Shown here piece by piece: positions 12,001 through 22,900 of a stretch of 64,000 bases of DNA. The position numbers and the translations under genes were made by a program. The DNA lies in the NCBI GenBank assembly GCA_016801845.1, contig CM028923.1:17902679-17966678 (forward strand), given 5' to 3'. The DNA comes from Polydactylus sextarius. Lineage: Eukaryota > Chordata > Actinopteri > Polynemidae. Every line of letters begins with the position of its first letter. The stretch's first letter is position 1. Below the pieces are notes generated by a model. The model was not told the DNA's origin. It made no database searches and worked only from the letters and a program-made list of their open reading frames with translations.

Positions 12001-15000
12001 ATTATTAACGCGTGGAGGTTGCTCACTAAATAATAGGGTAGATAGCACCTGATAAAAACATACTCAGAGCTGAGCCTATAAATTGAAAACCTCATCTTCT
12101 AATATTTTTTTTAACTTATAGCCCATGAATGTGATATCTTTATGATTTCACTGATATCATACTGTTTGGTGTTGATAAGGTTTGTCTTTGTTGTTGCGGG
12201 GGATTAGGCTGATAAAGCATCTTGTTTGGAGGTTGGTGGTTGTTATGACGTCATTCTTACTTGGACGAAGAAAGATTTATGGTGCATCTGCAATCAGAGG
12301 AATTGAATGTGGGAAATGTGTAACTCCTGCAACATTTTATTGCGGAAATTCAGAGAAAAACTGGAGCACTATCCAAAGTTTTATAACCACTAACTAATTC
12401 TGTACACAGAACAAACTGTTAATATTATCTTTCCATTCAAGACAGGGACAAAATGTTTTAGAAGACCTGTATTAACTTTGTTTTCATTGCCTGGTTGATA
12501 AAACAAAACAGTTTTCTAAGTACCTTGTTTTGCCCCAAAACCAAAAGATATTTAATTAATATAGAGGACAGTAGATCTTGAAATTTATGCAGCTGGAACC
12601 AGAGTATATGATACCAGAAAATTAAGTAATGTATTTGCCCATTTGCATTTGTTTTTGTATTTGTATTTGTATTTGCATTTTCAACTTAATTAACTGGTCC
12701 TCACATTGGTCATGAAGTCTTACCTGCAATTAAACCAAAAACAAGTAGCAGATTGTCATATTTTCAGGGAGCTACATTCTTGTTTCATAAGTGACAAATC
12801 AGGGTTTTAAAGGGCACATAGAATGCAAAACCATATTTCCCTTGGTGTTGCTGAATAAAGACAGTCTGTTGTGTCAAACAGACAATACCAGAACCTCAAA
12901 CCCCGTCTCCACCTCCTTTACATGTAATGTAAAGGAGTTTAGGGGCCAAGTATGTAACTTCAGTTTTGTCTGAGTTTAGAGGTAAGAAATTCACGAGTCA
13001 TCCACGCCTTTATGTCTTTATGACAATCCTGAAGTTTGATGACCTGGTTAGTTACATCTGGTTTCATAGATAAGAATAGCTGGGTATCATCTGCATAACA
13101 ATGGAAGTTTACATTGTGCTTCCTGATGATATTGTCTAAAGGAAGCATGTATAGGATGAATAGGATTGGTCGTTTCCATGTGTTTATTCATGACTTTTCT
13201 GAGAGCTTCTCAATGCACCAAGCTAGCGCAATCAGCAGTTAAACAGAGAGATCAGAGAGAGGGATCACTGTTTTCTGAGTTACCTCATATTTACTTTTAA
13301 CCTCTTGTTTATTTTGGTGTCTGCCACAGCCAGCAGTGACAAAATACAGTCAGTAAAGTGTGTCAGCTTGTAAAGTGTAAAGTGTGTCAGCTTGTTTGTG
13401 TGACAACAATACAGTTGCTATTCTGACACATTCGTTTCTAGTCTCTGGCTGACTGGCTGCTCCTCAATATCTGACTCCTCTGACTCAGGATCAAAACATA
13501 AGGTTGAATTCTGAAAGCTGCTGTTGATCACTATACTCAGCAGCGGACCTTCTTTGCCTTGCGATGTAAACCAGCCAATCAGCACACTCTATTGGAATTT
13601 TATGAGGTTGCATTAGACTGTTTAGGAGGGCCTAAACCAGTATTATATATATTATTTGGAGACATCAGAGAACAGTTTATGTTCCATTCTATGCATTCTA
13701 TGAGCCCTTTAAGACACAACCAGTTTTTCAGTTGTCTAATGAGGCCATAATACTGTTATTAATGTTCAGTTAATCTCCAAACTGTTTTTATCTTCAGCAG
13801 TTGTATCTAATACAGAGCAGCATTATCATGCACCTGTATGTAATAAAACAATAAAATAGCCTTTTTTATATTATTGCAAATACACATTTCATTCTCAACC
13901 TCGGTGCCAAGGTGAGGAAAACAAATGACATTTGTGGGTAACAGGAAGAGTCCTAATTTTGTCATGTTGCTGTAAAAACTGAATAACTGGGTCTTTAAAA
14001 TGCTCCAAAAAATAGAATTTTGACATGCACAGTGTCAGTAAAACTTAGTGGTGAGATTGCTTTGTAAACTTACGAGGTTTGTGTATTTTTGAAGTGTGTG
14101 TATGGGCATTATAGGAATTTACCCTTATATTATAAACTTCAAAACAGAGTTGTGACTTGTTTTAATTGATTAATTCAATAAATCTGGCTTCAAGCATCAT
14201 TACACAGACAACACTCCCTCTATGTTTCTCTCTCCTCATCTTCTACTGGTCTATCACTGTGTCTCCTTCCTCCCTCTCTCAGTCCCCCTCGTCCTCCCTG
14301 TCTGACCCTGAGGGACAGATTCATAGTGGAGGCAGAGACACCTCCTCCAAGACTCCAGGCCTCATACCTCACAGCTGAGGACAGAGTTTTTTTTCTCAAA
14401 AAGTTTCTCACTGGAAACATGGGTGGCTGTTTGTGTTTGTTTGTGTGTGAAAGGGATACTATAGTGATCATTGAGCACGCAGCACAGCCCACCATGCACA
14501 CAACGAAATTAATCCTCTGCATTTAACCCATCACCTAAGTGAGCAGGGGGCAACCTAGAGAGCACCCGGGAGCGTGTGTGGGGACAGCATGTTGCTCAAG
14601 GGCACCTCAGTGAGACCCAGTAGGTGGTGGATTTGAACCTGGGACCTTCCAGAACCAAGTCTGCTTCTTTAGCCACCAGGCCACCACTGCCCCAACCACT
14701 GTGGGTTGGGGCAGTATGTGTGTCCACTGTGTATGTGTGTGTTGTTTAAAGAACACAGGGAGCAACCTTTGTGTTACAAGTTCCTGCAACAACAGAACAC
14801 TGACAAACAGACCAACTGATGAGTGATGGAGCTCTAATTTATCACCAGGAGAGGTGATAAATTAGACTTTGCAGGTCAGCAGCATTGAGAGACCTTTGGA
14901 CTCAGTGCTCCGCCATTTATTTGTGTGTGTGTGTGTGTGTTTATTTTGAACCATAAGCAAAAAGAGTTGAGATGATTGTTCTGTTTGACACCAGTGTGAT

Positions 15001-16140
15001 TATTGTGCTGTCCCTGTTTTGATATAAACTTTTTTACACGACATCCTGCTGTCTCTGTTTAAACAGGGAACAGGGAACACATGCCAGAAAAAACTGTGTT
15101 TATGAAAACTGCACCACATGTGTAAATCTCTGAGCTCAGTGTCTCTGTTTCCCTGAATTTCTTTACTTTTTCATTTTTCTTCATGTTGGTCTTTTCTCTG
15201 ACTTTTACTGCAGAGGATAAACATCCAGAAATCAGTTTCACCATTTTTATTTTGCAGCATGCAACTGTCACCCTATGGGCTCCATGCCTCTCCACTTGGC
15301 TAACGGTGCACCCTGTGACCCATCAAATGGAAATTGCATCTGCAAACCTGGAGTAGGTGGTGCCCACTGCGACAGGTGCATGGTGGGATACTGGGGTTTC
15401 CATGATTACGGCTGCCGTCCATGTGACTGTGCAGGAGACTGTGATCCGTTCACTGGAGACTGTATGTTTGGGTGAGTCAAACACTTATTCTTTTCTGATA
15501 ATTCTATATATAATTAATACTTTAAACACTAATATATTCAAGGCCAAAAGTATTTGGAGGCAGTTGCATATTCTTCAGGCTCTGCACTGCAACATATTCA
15601 ATTTGTAATAAAATAATGGATACCAAATGAAGGTGTTAAAGTGTTTTAATTTGACTTGGTTTAAATCAATGTAAAATGAGTTGTGTGGCAGATCTGGACA
15701 TGTAGCACAGTTAGTAAAACGTTTGGTGCTGTGGAAAGCTGGTCTGCATTACAGTGATGACATTTTTTTGTAATTAGTTAATACTGAAAATGTTGACATT
15801 TTGGCTTATGTTGGAGCTACAATGACTGAAACACCAGCAGAAAGAATAGTTCCATGGACCTAACCCGTTGCTTTCAGTAACACCTGACTGAGCTCAAAGG
15901 GAAATTTAGACTTGACAGGTTTTAAATGATCATGTATCCTTCTCCTCCTTTTGATTAGTCAAGATTTACATCCAGTTTTATGTGTGACAGTGTGTTGTAC
16001 TATCATTTGTGCAGCTCTGATCTGGACCTGTACAACTTAGAAGCAAACTCCAGCGAGCTGGTCAGGATCTTCAGAGCAGATGAACTCTTCTCTGCCCTGC
16101 ACTACTCAGGTACTGATGTGTTTTCCTCCACATTCCAGTG

Positions 16141-16220
<80 letters not shown>

Positions 16221-17502
16221 AATGGACAAATGGATAGCTTCCAAGTGTCCTTGCTCTTAGTCCCCACTCACCACCACCACCACCATGTAACTACTTCTTT
16301 CATAGGCACATTCCTCAGTGGACACACATGCTGTTCTTGCATTCTTAGGACGCCACATACAGCATCTGAGACCCACACACACACACACACACCAGTTAGG
16401 TTACAAATATTAAATATGTGTCTGTGTTTGTCCCCTGCAGAGAAGTGTGAGTGTAAAGAGCAGTCATTGACCAACAGTAAACTCTTCTGCACCATGAATT
16501 ATGCATACGGTAAGAATTCATCCAACACTGTGTCGAAGTTATTGCAGTTCACTGCAGTAACATGACCATCCCATGACCCAATTTTTCATACCACTTATCC
16601 ATTTAAGGGCTGCTAGAAGCCAATCCCAACTGACTGTGAGCTAGGGCAGGGTACATCCTTTACAGGTCCTTAGTCAATAATCACATGGGGCCCATGAACA
16701 TCCATGAATGTATCCAATACTTGTTGATATTTGAGTCTGGTCCAGCTAACTGCATTGTTCAGAGCAATAATTGATTTTGAAGATCTAGTGCTTTAGGGAA
16801 AATTCTCTAATCATACCTCTAAGCCTCTAAACCAAATACACAGTTAGCAGAGTTAGTAACCACTAATCCACAATCATCTTTCTTTGGAAAGTGGGATTTT
16901 ACTTTGACTGTAAATAATTCTTCTCATGTATAAAACAACTGTCTACATCTTTTGGTAACTAACCTCCTGACACGAGACAGAAAAGTTAGGCTTTGTTGGT
17001 TCATCTTTCTTTCATTTATTCACATTCATCGATGAACACTGAAGGATTTTGTCTCTCAACTTGACTCTTCAGTGCTGAAGGTGAAAGTGCTGTCAGCCCA
17101 CGATAAGGGCTCCCATGCGGAGGTTGAGGTCAAAGTTCAGAAGGTGCTGAGTCAGAGCACTAAGGTGAAGATACAGCGAGGTCGTGTCACCCTCTACCCA
17201 GAGTCCTGGACCTCACGGGGCTGCACCTGCCCCATTCTCAATCCAGGTCAGGCACACACCTTACAGAAGGAAAAATGTCTAGTAATACAGTTTAAATTAT
17301 CACCCACAAGTTTGTACATGAGCAAAGCAGAGTGTCCTTGACCTTTGGTCTCTACCTCTCAGGGATGGAATACCTGGTTGCGGGACACTCAGACCGTAAG
17401 CAGGGCCGTCTCCTGGTCAACATGAAGAGCTTCGTCAAGCTGTGGAAAGCCAGTTTGGGGCGCAAAGTCCTTACATTACTCAAGAAAGACTGTAACTGGT
17501 AG
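4638..17502 (+). CDS. ntn4: netrin-4, 3' part of gene (7 exons, 5' end outside window)
   Basis: Netrin-4 is a secreted laminin-related protein that binds laminin gamma chains in basement membranes and affects axon growth and vessel development (family knowledge). Coding exons: 4638-4764, 5060-5245, 15258-15471, 16015-16109, 16441-16509, 17073-17246, 17363-17502. They join in phase to 1005 nt, 334 codons plus TAG. The first exons give cysteine-rich laminin-type EGF repeats (HGKCVCRHNTAGDHC, then KCNGHAQSC, then CNCHPMGS). After a linker comes the C-terminal NTR/C345C domain, from EKCECKEQ through VKVLSAHDKG, TLYPESW and GCTCPILNP to LLKKDCNW. The NTR part matches remembered human netrin-4 (ILSAHDKG, CTCPILNP) rather than netrin-1 to -3. 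The signal peptide, laminin N domain and start of the first LE repeat must lie left of position 1; no such exon is visible in 1-4637. Confidence 0.95.
5060..5245 (+). CDS. ntn4: ntn4 exon, second LE repeat
   Basis: The exon lies between acceptor cactccag and donor gtgagt. It encodes KCNGHAQSCQFDWSVW through CNCLHNTEGHQCEKC to PDSCK, a complete cysteine-spaced LE module. It ends one base into a codon. Confidence 0.95.
6054..6087. repeat. (GT)n microsatellite
   Basis: A GT tract with a single C interruption, in the 10-kb ntn4 intron. Confidence 0.95.
6665..7445 (-). mobile_element. L2-like LINE 3' end (ORF2 C-terminus and 3' tail)
   Basis: Read on the - strand, 7427-7224 encodes PNRSLGSQTAGLLVVPRVSK followed by MGGRVFSYQAPLLWNRLPVW. 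This is the characteristic C-terminus of a teleost non-LTR retrotransposon polymerase. The 3' UTR then runs to a tail at 6665-6690 made of ATTGA/ATTCA-type short repeats, consistent with retroposition by an L2/CR1-type element. An A/ATA-rich insertion interrupts it near 6.85-6.92 kb. The copy is 5'-truncated and non-functional. Confidence 0.75.
8063..8922. mobile_element. Non-autonomous DNA transposon with terminal inverted repeats
   Basis: The left end AGGGGCCTCATTCATAAA (8062-8079) and the inverted right end (AGGGACCTCATTTATAAA, reverse complement of about 8904-8921) match at 15 of 18 positions. Secondary inverted similarity (TGCATAGG / TGCATAGAACG) continues inward. The interior has no long reading frame. 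I do not assign a superfamily. Confidence 0.65.
8937..8962. repeat. (TA)n microsatellite
   Basis: A simple TA tract just outside the right end of the inverted-repeat element. Confidence 0.95.
9982..10686 (+). mobile_element. Tc1/mariner-type element, internally deleted
   Basis: The ends match as inverted repeats: TGACAGTCAATAGAAACTTT on the left and, inverted on the right (about 10658-10684), TTGACAGTCATTAAAAACTT. Inside, 10290-10490 encodes the transposase DNA-binding part on +: RLRALGMVEAGFSYSDIARR, then MGCSQPRIRNLVERT, followed after a frame slip by a VTTHNQDRYI-like segment. The catalytic DDE part is absent, so the copy is not autonomous. Confidence 0.75.
10690..11390 (+). mobile_element. 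Second Tc1-like transposase relic
   Basis: Frame-broken similarity to a Tc1 transposase is visible on +. Near 11020 there is a TDDCKTELFGHSNK-like stretch, then VWHKPKPAFEQRNLKPTVKH near 11080-11140, and near 11303 the third-motif region KPDLNPIKMLWDDLKQAANA. Many stops and shifts show an old, dead copy lying directly beside the previous element. Confidence 0.7.
11456..11700 (-). mobile_element. L2-like LINE 3' tail, second copy
   Basis: The segment from attcaattcagttttattt through aaaaatcccttttacaggaa to ccagactgag repeats the tail of the copy at 6.67 kb. It has the same short-repeat 3' end at 11456, so the orientation is the same (-). Confidence 0.7.
12935..13170 (-). mobile_element. LINE reverse-transcriptase fragment (YADD box)
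   Basis: The - strand reading frame 13148-12960 encodes NFHCYADDTQLFLSMKPD followed by KLQDCHKDIKAWMT. The YADD catalytic box and downstream sequence are typical of L2-type non-LTR retrotransposons in fish. Only about 75 codons of the palm domain remain. Confidence 0.8.
14430..14720 (-). mobile_element. tRNA-derived SINE
   Basis: On the - strand the head starts near 14715 with GGGGCAGTGGTGG and TGGCTAAAGAAG (A-box-like). A B-box-like GGTTCAAATCC follows at about 14633-14643. The body contains GTGCCCTTGAGCAACATG and GGTTAAATGCAGAGGATTAA. These are the landmarks of a widespread teleost SINE. Confidence 0.7.
14686..14715. repeat. 12-bp perfect hairpin at SINE head
   Basis: Arms actgccccaacc (14686-14697) and ggttggggcagt (14704-14715) are exact reverse complements around a 6-base loop. 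The left arm overlaps the SINE 5' end. Confidence 0.9.
15258..15471 (+). CDS. ntn4: ntn4 exon, third LE repeat
   Basis: Acceptor ttttgcag is followed by an exon encoding PCNCHPMGS, then CDPSNGNCICKPGVGGAHC and CDCAGDCDPFTGDC. It ends GG before gtgagt. It is separated from the previous exon by a 10-kb, transposon-rich intron. Confidence 0.94.
16015..16109 (+). CDS. ntn4: ntn4 exon, linker between LE and NTR
   Basis: The exon encodes GSDLDLYNLEANSSELVRIF and DELFSALHYS, joined in phase to both neighbours. Acceptor is tttgtgcag and donor gtactg. A (GT)n tract begins 35 bases after the donor. Confidence 0.9.
16144..16219. repeat. (GT)n-(CG)n microsatellite next to ntn4 splice donor
   Basis: About 33 GT units followed by about 4 CG units. 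The tract starts 35 bases downstream of the donor at 16110. Confidence 0.98.
16441..16509 (+). CDS. ntn4: ntn4 exon, start of NTR domain
   Basis: The exon follows acceptor tcccctgcag and precedes donor gtaaga. It encodes EKCECKEQSLTNSKLFC and MNYAY, the first cysteines of the netrin C-terminal domain. Confidence 0.94.
16566..16725 (-). mobile_element. SINE fragment (tRNA-SINE body and LINE-like tail)
   Basis: The + strand reads ataccacttatcc, then caatcccaactgactgtgag, then cagggtacatcctttacagg. This is the reverse complement of the tail also present at 52.34 kb (+) and at 28.2 and 43.7 kb (-). Substitutions are numerous, so this is an old copy. Confidence 0.6.
17073..17246 (+). CDS. ntn4: ntn4 exon, NTR core
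   Basis: The exon encodes VLKVKVLSAHDKGSHAEVEV through TLYPESWTSRGCTCPILNP. Acceptor is gactcttcag and donor gtcagg. Lysine-rich strands and the CTC cysteine pair are typical of netrin-4. Confidence 0.95.
17363..17502 (+). CDS. ntn4: ntn4 terminal coding exon
   Basis: The exon follows acceptor ctacctctcag. It encodes GMEYLVAGHSDRKQGRLLVN, then FVKLWKASLGRKV, and ends KKDCNW with stop TAG at 17500-17502. Confidence 0.95.
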
Positions 17503-18600
17503 ACAGACTGTACAAAACCTGGGGGACCAACTGGCACGTGGACGTGAAGAGACTGTTATTTACAAAACAAAGCCATGGATTATGTCTACCTGTCCTCCAG
17601 ATGTGGAATATTGAATGACACACAATTTCTTTTTTTTTTTTTTGTTTTGTTTTGTTTGTTTGTTTGAACGGGGGCACCATTTAAATTTTGACACCCTCTC
17701 AGTTCAGATCAGTTTTTTGTTTTCGAGTGAGAGCATAAAGCTAGTGGTTGGCTACACAAGCTAAAAAGATGCAAGATGTAACTTTGTCAAACTGTCACTC
17801 TTACATTCCTATAAAGACATTGAGGAGTTCATAACCATGAGCTCACCATTCTGAGTGACTGAATGATTTCTATAAACCTAACACACACACTTGAATTTCT
17901 TCCACTTCATAGCACTGTAGCTGGACTGAGGGAAAGTGGACTCAAAAAGAGAGGAAGGTTAAACACACAATCTTATATGGACTGTGGATGGAGTACGGCC
18001 CTTTCCCTATGTGATGTCGTCCTTTACGGTGGACACACACACTCAGAGGCAGCAGTGTGTGTGTGTGTGTGTGTGTGTGCGCTGCAGAGATGATGTGCAG
18101 AGTTATGCTGAAGAAGCCATACAAGCCACTGCAGGTGGTTAAATCTTAGCCAGTCCAGGTGTGCCTGTGTTGAAATCAGAGTGAATGGGTTTTACCCCAA
18201 ACATGAATGTATTTGCCTCCTGACTTCCCTGTGTACGTGCGTGCGTGTGTGTGTGTGTGTGTGTGTGCGCTACAAAGAGAGAGCAAGTGAGCAAACAGTG
18301 GTGTACTATGAGCACAGTCCAGATTTTGTGTAGCTCTTAAGCTTTTCTTAAGATTTGTGTACACTCTCATAAACAGCTGTTCCAATGTTTATGATACATT
18401 ACCTACTGTTGATGATCCATCTCGTATTACACTCCAATGCTGAATTGAAAAAAATCTTGTTATTCCTTCCTTTGTGCTTTTGTACAGTATTATTTGTATA
18501 TATCTATATAAATATTATTGTATATTTTTCATCTTTCTCCTTTTGTTTTACTTTTTGTTCTTGTATGGTTATATTAAAGGACAGTTCCGGTTCATTACAA
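17503..18600 (+). other. ntn4: ntn4 3' UTR (probable extent)
   Basis: No further coding frame follows the stop. Two short GT tracts lie at about 18055-18079 and 18245-18268. An ATTAAA at 18573-18578 is the first plausible polyadenylation hexamer after the AT-rich stretch. The exact end is inferred, not seen. Confidence 0.4.
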
Positions 18601-18916
18601 TTGGAGTCTTATTTCTGGAGTTTTGGCTGATTATAATGATATTGATATTGTTGTGGCTGTAATGAGCTGTTTGCTAAACTCCTTTCCCAAACAGTAATTA
18701 TCCAGGCATAGTGTAGTTTTGGATTTCCCCACATGCTGAAGTAGGGAAATGGAAGGAAATGGAACTATACTATACTATACAAAAGATAACTGTTGTCTAT
18801 GCACCCACTGTGAAATTTGGGGGAGGATCAGTGATGATCTGGAGGTGATTCGGCAAGGTTGGAATCAAGCAGATTTGTCTTGCACAGGAAGCACGAATCA
18901 AGTCACATACAAGGTT

Positions 18917-19334
18917 AGAGCTCATTTATGCTCCTTTTATCTATGTCTGTACGTCCATTTCTAATGATCAGGGCCTTTATACGTCCCATGCATACTTTAC
19001 GTCAGTATGGTTTTTAAGCAATGCATCCACAGTGCAAGCTTCCTAAGTTTCAAAGAATAACAAACATGGCGACGGTGAAGGAGATTCACAGCAAACATGA
19101 ACGGAGATTTCTGTGGTCTTATTCTTCTTTGTTCCTCTCGCTGGTCACACATGAGCTATACTGGGCAACACTGCCCGCACAGTTTCCAGTGGTATTACTC
19201 CGTTTGCTGCATACTGCCAGGCATCAGTAAGCTCCCTGAAAACGCACAAAATAATGCACGTGATGAACGCAGAAGATGGACGAAAGACTCTGTCCATATG
19301 CATATCTTGTGTAGAGTATAAAAGGGCCTTTATG
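18917..19334. mobile_element. Unclassified insertion inside the Tc1 relic
   Basis: This roughly 418-bp block separates the Tc1 codons for TYKV and LEEN, so it entered after the Tc1 copy. Both edges carry related ttatgctcc / tttatgctgg and cttttat motifs. It contains a short unrelated frame starting MATVKEIHSKHERR. I cannot name the family. Confidence 0.5.
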
Positions 19335-19719
19335 CTGGAAGAAAACTTGCATCCTTCTGCTCTGACAATGCTCCCCCAACTGAGGATTGTTTGCTCCAGC
19401 AGGACAATGCTGGTGCAAACAAGGTGTGGTGTGGATGAAGGACCACCAGATCAAGGCCAACCCAATCTTCAGACCTAAACCCCACTGAAAACCTCTGGAA
19501 TCTCAAGAGTAAGATAGATGGTCACAAACCATCAAACTTTGCCAAGTTGCTTCAGTTTTTGTTACACAACAGCAGTGTGAATACTGGTGGATTTCTGAAT
19601 TCTTCCTAATTTAAACCTCTCATTATTGTGTTGTTTAAAAAATTATATGAACTTGATTTTTCTTTATATTATTTGAGGTCTGAAAACACTGCAACTTTTG
19701 TTATTTTTTCATGTTATTT

Positions 19720-19800
19720 GTAAAGTAAAATTTATTTGTGTAGCGCTTTTCACAGACAAAACAGTCACAAAGTACTTCACAGTGGCAGGATTGTTGTGTT
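19720..19800. repeat. Interspersed repeat fragment within the Tc1 relic tail
   Basis: The run aaaatttatttgtgtagcgc followed by cacaaagtacttcacagtgg is a recurrent teleost repeat segment. It lies inside the Tc1 3' region, giving a third layer of insertion. Confidence 0.45.
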
Positions 19801-19999
19801 CTACAAATAAATGCTCTAAATGACAATATTTTCATTTGGAATTTTTGTTGTCAGTAGTTAGAATAAAACAAAAACAGTCATTTTACTCAAACACATACCT
19901 AAAAACAGTCAAATTAGAGAAACTGATAATTTTGCAGTGGTCTCTTAATTTTTCCAGAGCTGTATATATGTCAGCATCTCAGTGAGTAGGTTAAAAATG

Positions 20000-22900
20000 T
20001 AATCTCTTTTAAAATCAGAACCACGCTAAGCTAAATCATTACCAATGATTTGAGTCACAGGCGCTGGCACCCCCACGTTTGGTTTCAGCAATGCTGTAAA
20101 GACCATACATGTTTGATGATCTCTCACTTTCTTTATGCAGATATAATAAGAATACATAAACTGTTGGCAGACCTAGATTTGACAGGGGTCTTGGGATCAG
20201 TAGTATTTTTCCAATATGTTTGTATGCGTGTGTGTGTGTGTGTGTGTGTCTGACAAAATATGCCTGTGACATTTGTCATTTCAGACAACCAGCTATAAAA
20301 AAAGATCTAGTTTTGTCTGAAATTAAGAACCCACAGTTTCAAATATGAGTATGTTTTTCTAGGGTTAATTTGTAGTTGTTATTGATGGTAAATTGAAAAT
20401 GTGTCATGCAGGAACGCAAAGCAAACTGCCATTTGCAGAATTTTGGGAATAGAGACACAACTGCAGTGAGGCCCGACAGGGCAAGAAACACAACCATTCA
20501 GGCATCATAGAGATTGTAAACAAACCAAGATTAATCCCAGAATTATTGTGTAATAGGGGGAGTTCGTTTGCTTGTTATCTGTTAATTCTGACTGATGTGT
20601 TGACTGAAACTGCAAAAGTAATGCTGTAATAAACAAGCAGTTATTCAGTTTTATTGAAACCTTGTTGCAGGCGTGAGCACCAGCTCTTAACAATAGTTTT
20701 TACACTTGTCTAGGCCTTGAAATACTTGTCAGAAATTGGACACAAAAACATATGTATCACCATGCTCTCTCTCGTACTCTCTCACTCACTCCCTTTCCTC
20801 TGTGTCCCTTTAGATTAAATCATCCATCACTCTTGCTCACAAAACACTCTCCTGCATTCACACTGTGCCTCAGAATGTAGATCATAACAGAGAGGCTGGT
20901 GCAAACACACACACTGTGGGTTTAGGCACAGTGTATGTTTTCTGCCTCCTCCTCCACAACTATTGGTCGTGACGTGGTTGTCTGAGAGGTGCAGACACAT
21001 TCCTGGCACATCCAGCAGCATTGTGTGGTAGGCTGGGTAAGAGGTCGCTAACCTGTCTGTGGTTCTAGCCTTGCTGAGGAGAGTTGAGCCTCCTGTACCC
21101 ATATCTCTTGATTCAAAGTCCATTCACAGATTTGTGCATGAGGGGTGGGGGGTCACGGCTTCTCCTCTTTCCTGCCAGGCTGCTAACAATGGGGGAAGGG
21201 GTGAATGAGTGCATACAGGCAGAAGAATGCAACAGTGAGGAATACCTCTCAGTGCTAGTAGGGGAGAGTAACTGAGTAACTTACTTTTACTCAAGTGCAA
21301 TGTCATGTCTGATTTCAGATGTCTGAAACCATGCCTCAAGCCAAGGTAGTGTAAGTTTTAATCAAATCCCCAGACACTCAGATCACTTTTCCATCAACAA
21401 TTGGAGTTTGATTCATTGACATAAACAGCTAGAGATGCCAATTTTCCAATCCAAGTGGCATTGAACTACAGCGGAAGACGACACAACAGGATTATCTTAT
21501 TCAAAAAGCCCCAAAAAAAACAAAGCAGGAAAACATTACAGTCTTCAGTCTCCTCATTGTTTGTTATATATGTTACGTGTGTGTGCGTGCGTGCATGTGT
21601 GCATGTGCGTGTGTGTGTATGAGTGAGTGTGCTGTAGGAACACAATGCTTCGCTTGTGTTGCTATACAATAGAGTTATGGCCTTTGTCCTAACAGCATTC
21701 TTGTGTTGCTACTGGCTCCGGAGCACATGGCAGCTCCTGCGGGCTTTGGGACAATAACCCCCCCCACCCTCCTTACCTCTTGCTGTGAGTCACAATGTCC
21801 CTCTTTGGCAGCACCCATCACCCTGAGATAGACGCCCTGAAACTGTTCTGTTATGGGTGCCACACAGCAACCAGCACCCAGCAGGCCTATACTGCTATTC
21901 AAAAATCCATTACTATGTTTGCGTATAAGGTCAACTAAATCTGGCTGCACCATTAAAATGTCAGCCCCACCTTCAAATGAGACACTATGTACAAAAGTTT
22001 TACTCATTTAAGTTGATATCTCAGTTATAAACCATTGAGCAATTTTGTGTTGCCTTGTTGTGGAAAAAAATCTTTGTCTTCAGTTATTTAAATCATTAGA
22101 GATTTCTTTTTTATTCAGTCAGATATTATTTGATAAAATTATGAATTCATGAGCATGAATTCATCATAAACATGAAACAATAACTTGTGTAAATTAAAAT
22201 ACCTTGCTGCCGCTAATCAGGGACATCAGCTATGAGAGAGATGCATTGGAAACAGTGATGGAAGAGACAGTGAACAGCACGGTAAAGTCATATTACTGGG
22301 GACTGTCTGTCATTTAAGCTATTTACAGGCATTGGAAAATAAAACCATTAAGATTGATCTTATTTCATAGTGTCATTTATTTACTTTTACACAGATGTAA
22401 TTTTGAAAAGACATGACTGAACATGTTATCACTCGATTCCATGTTTTATTTTGAGGACACTGTGTGGACATACTGTAACAGCAGAGTTTCCCAAACATTG
22501 ACAAGACTGTGGCACCCCACCATAGTCTAATTTACTCTGCCATAGTTTCAAAATTGATGTGATCATTTTCCTTTGATAAATGAACATCACTCGGTAGCTT
22601 TAATGCAATCTCACCTTAACACGTTTTTTTTTTTTTTTTAATGCCCTTAATTCATGTTCTGTTTGACTCTGGCACTCAGCTGTAGTTCATGTTGAGACTT
22701 AGTTGACTGTGCACGGTATCTCATAGCCTTCATGCAGTATTTGAAATCGGTGAGTGATGTCGCTCTAACTCTCTCTCTCTCTCTAATCATCGTCTCTATT
22801 TTTAATATGATGTAGCTGGACAATGTAGTATGAGACTACATGTCTTTAATCTATTTTACAATGAACATGAAGTCCAATTTTGTGTGATTTATTTTTCTGT

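Larger units (their letters stand above)
18775..19970 (+). mobile_element. Tc1-like transposase relic split by later insertions
   Basis: From 18796 the + strand encodes PTVKFGGGSVMIWR and then NQVTYKV, ending at 18916. The frame resumes near 19335 with LEENLHPSALTM, then a decayed QQDNA-like motif and SSDLNPTENLWNLKSKIDG (19467-19524). The right end gtggtctcttaatttttccagagctgtatata (to about 19970) matches Tc1-type termini. The left end is missing. Confidence 0.75.

Noticed and set aside
21675..22007. 110-codon - strand frame in the ntn4-usp44 spacer
   Set aside because: It has no recognisable domain, and no transcript features are visible. Length alone is not sufficient.
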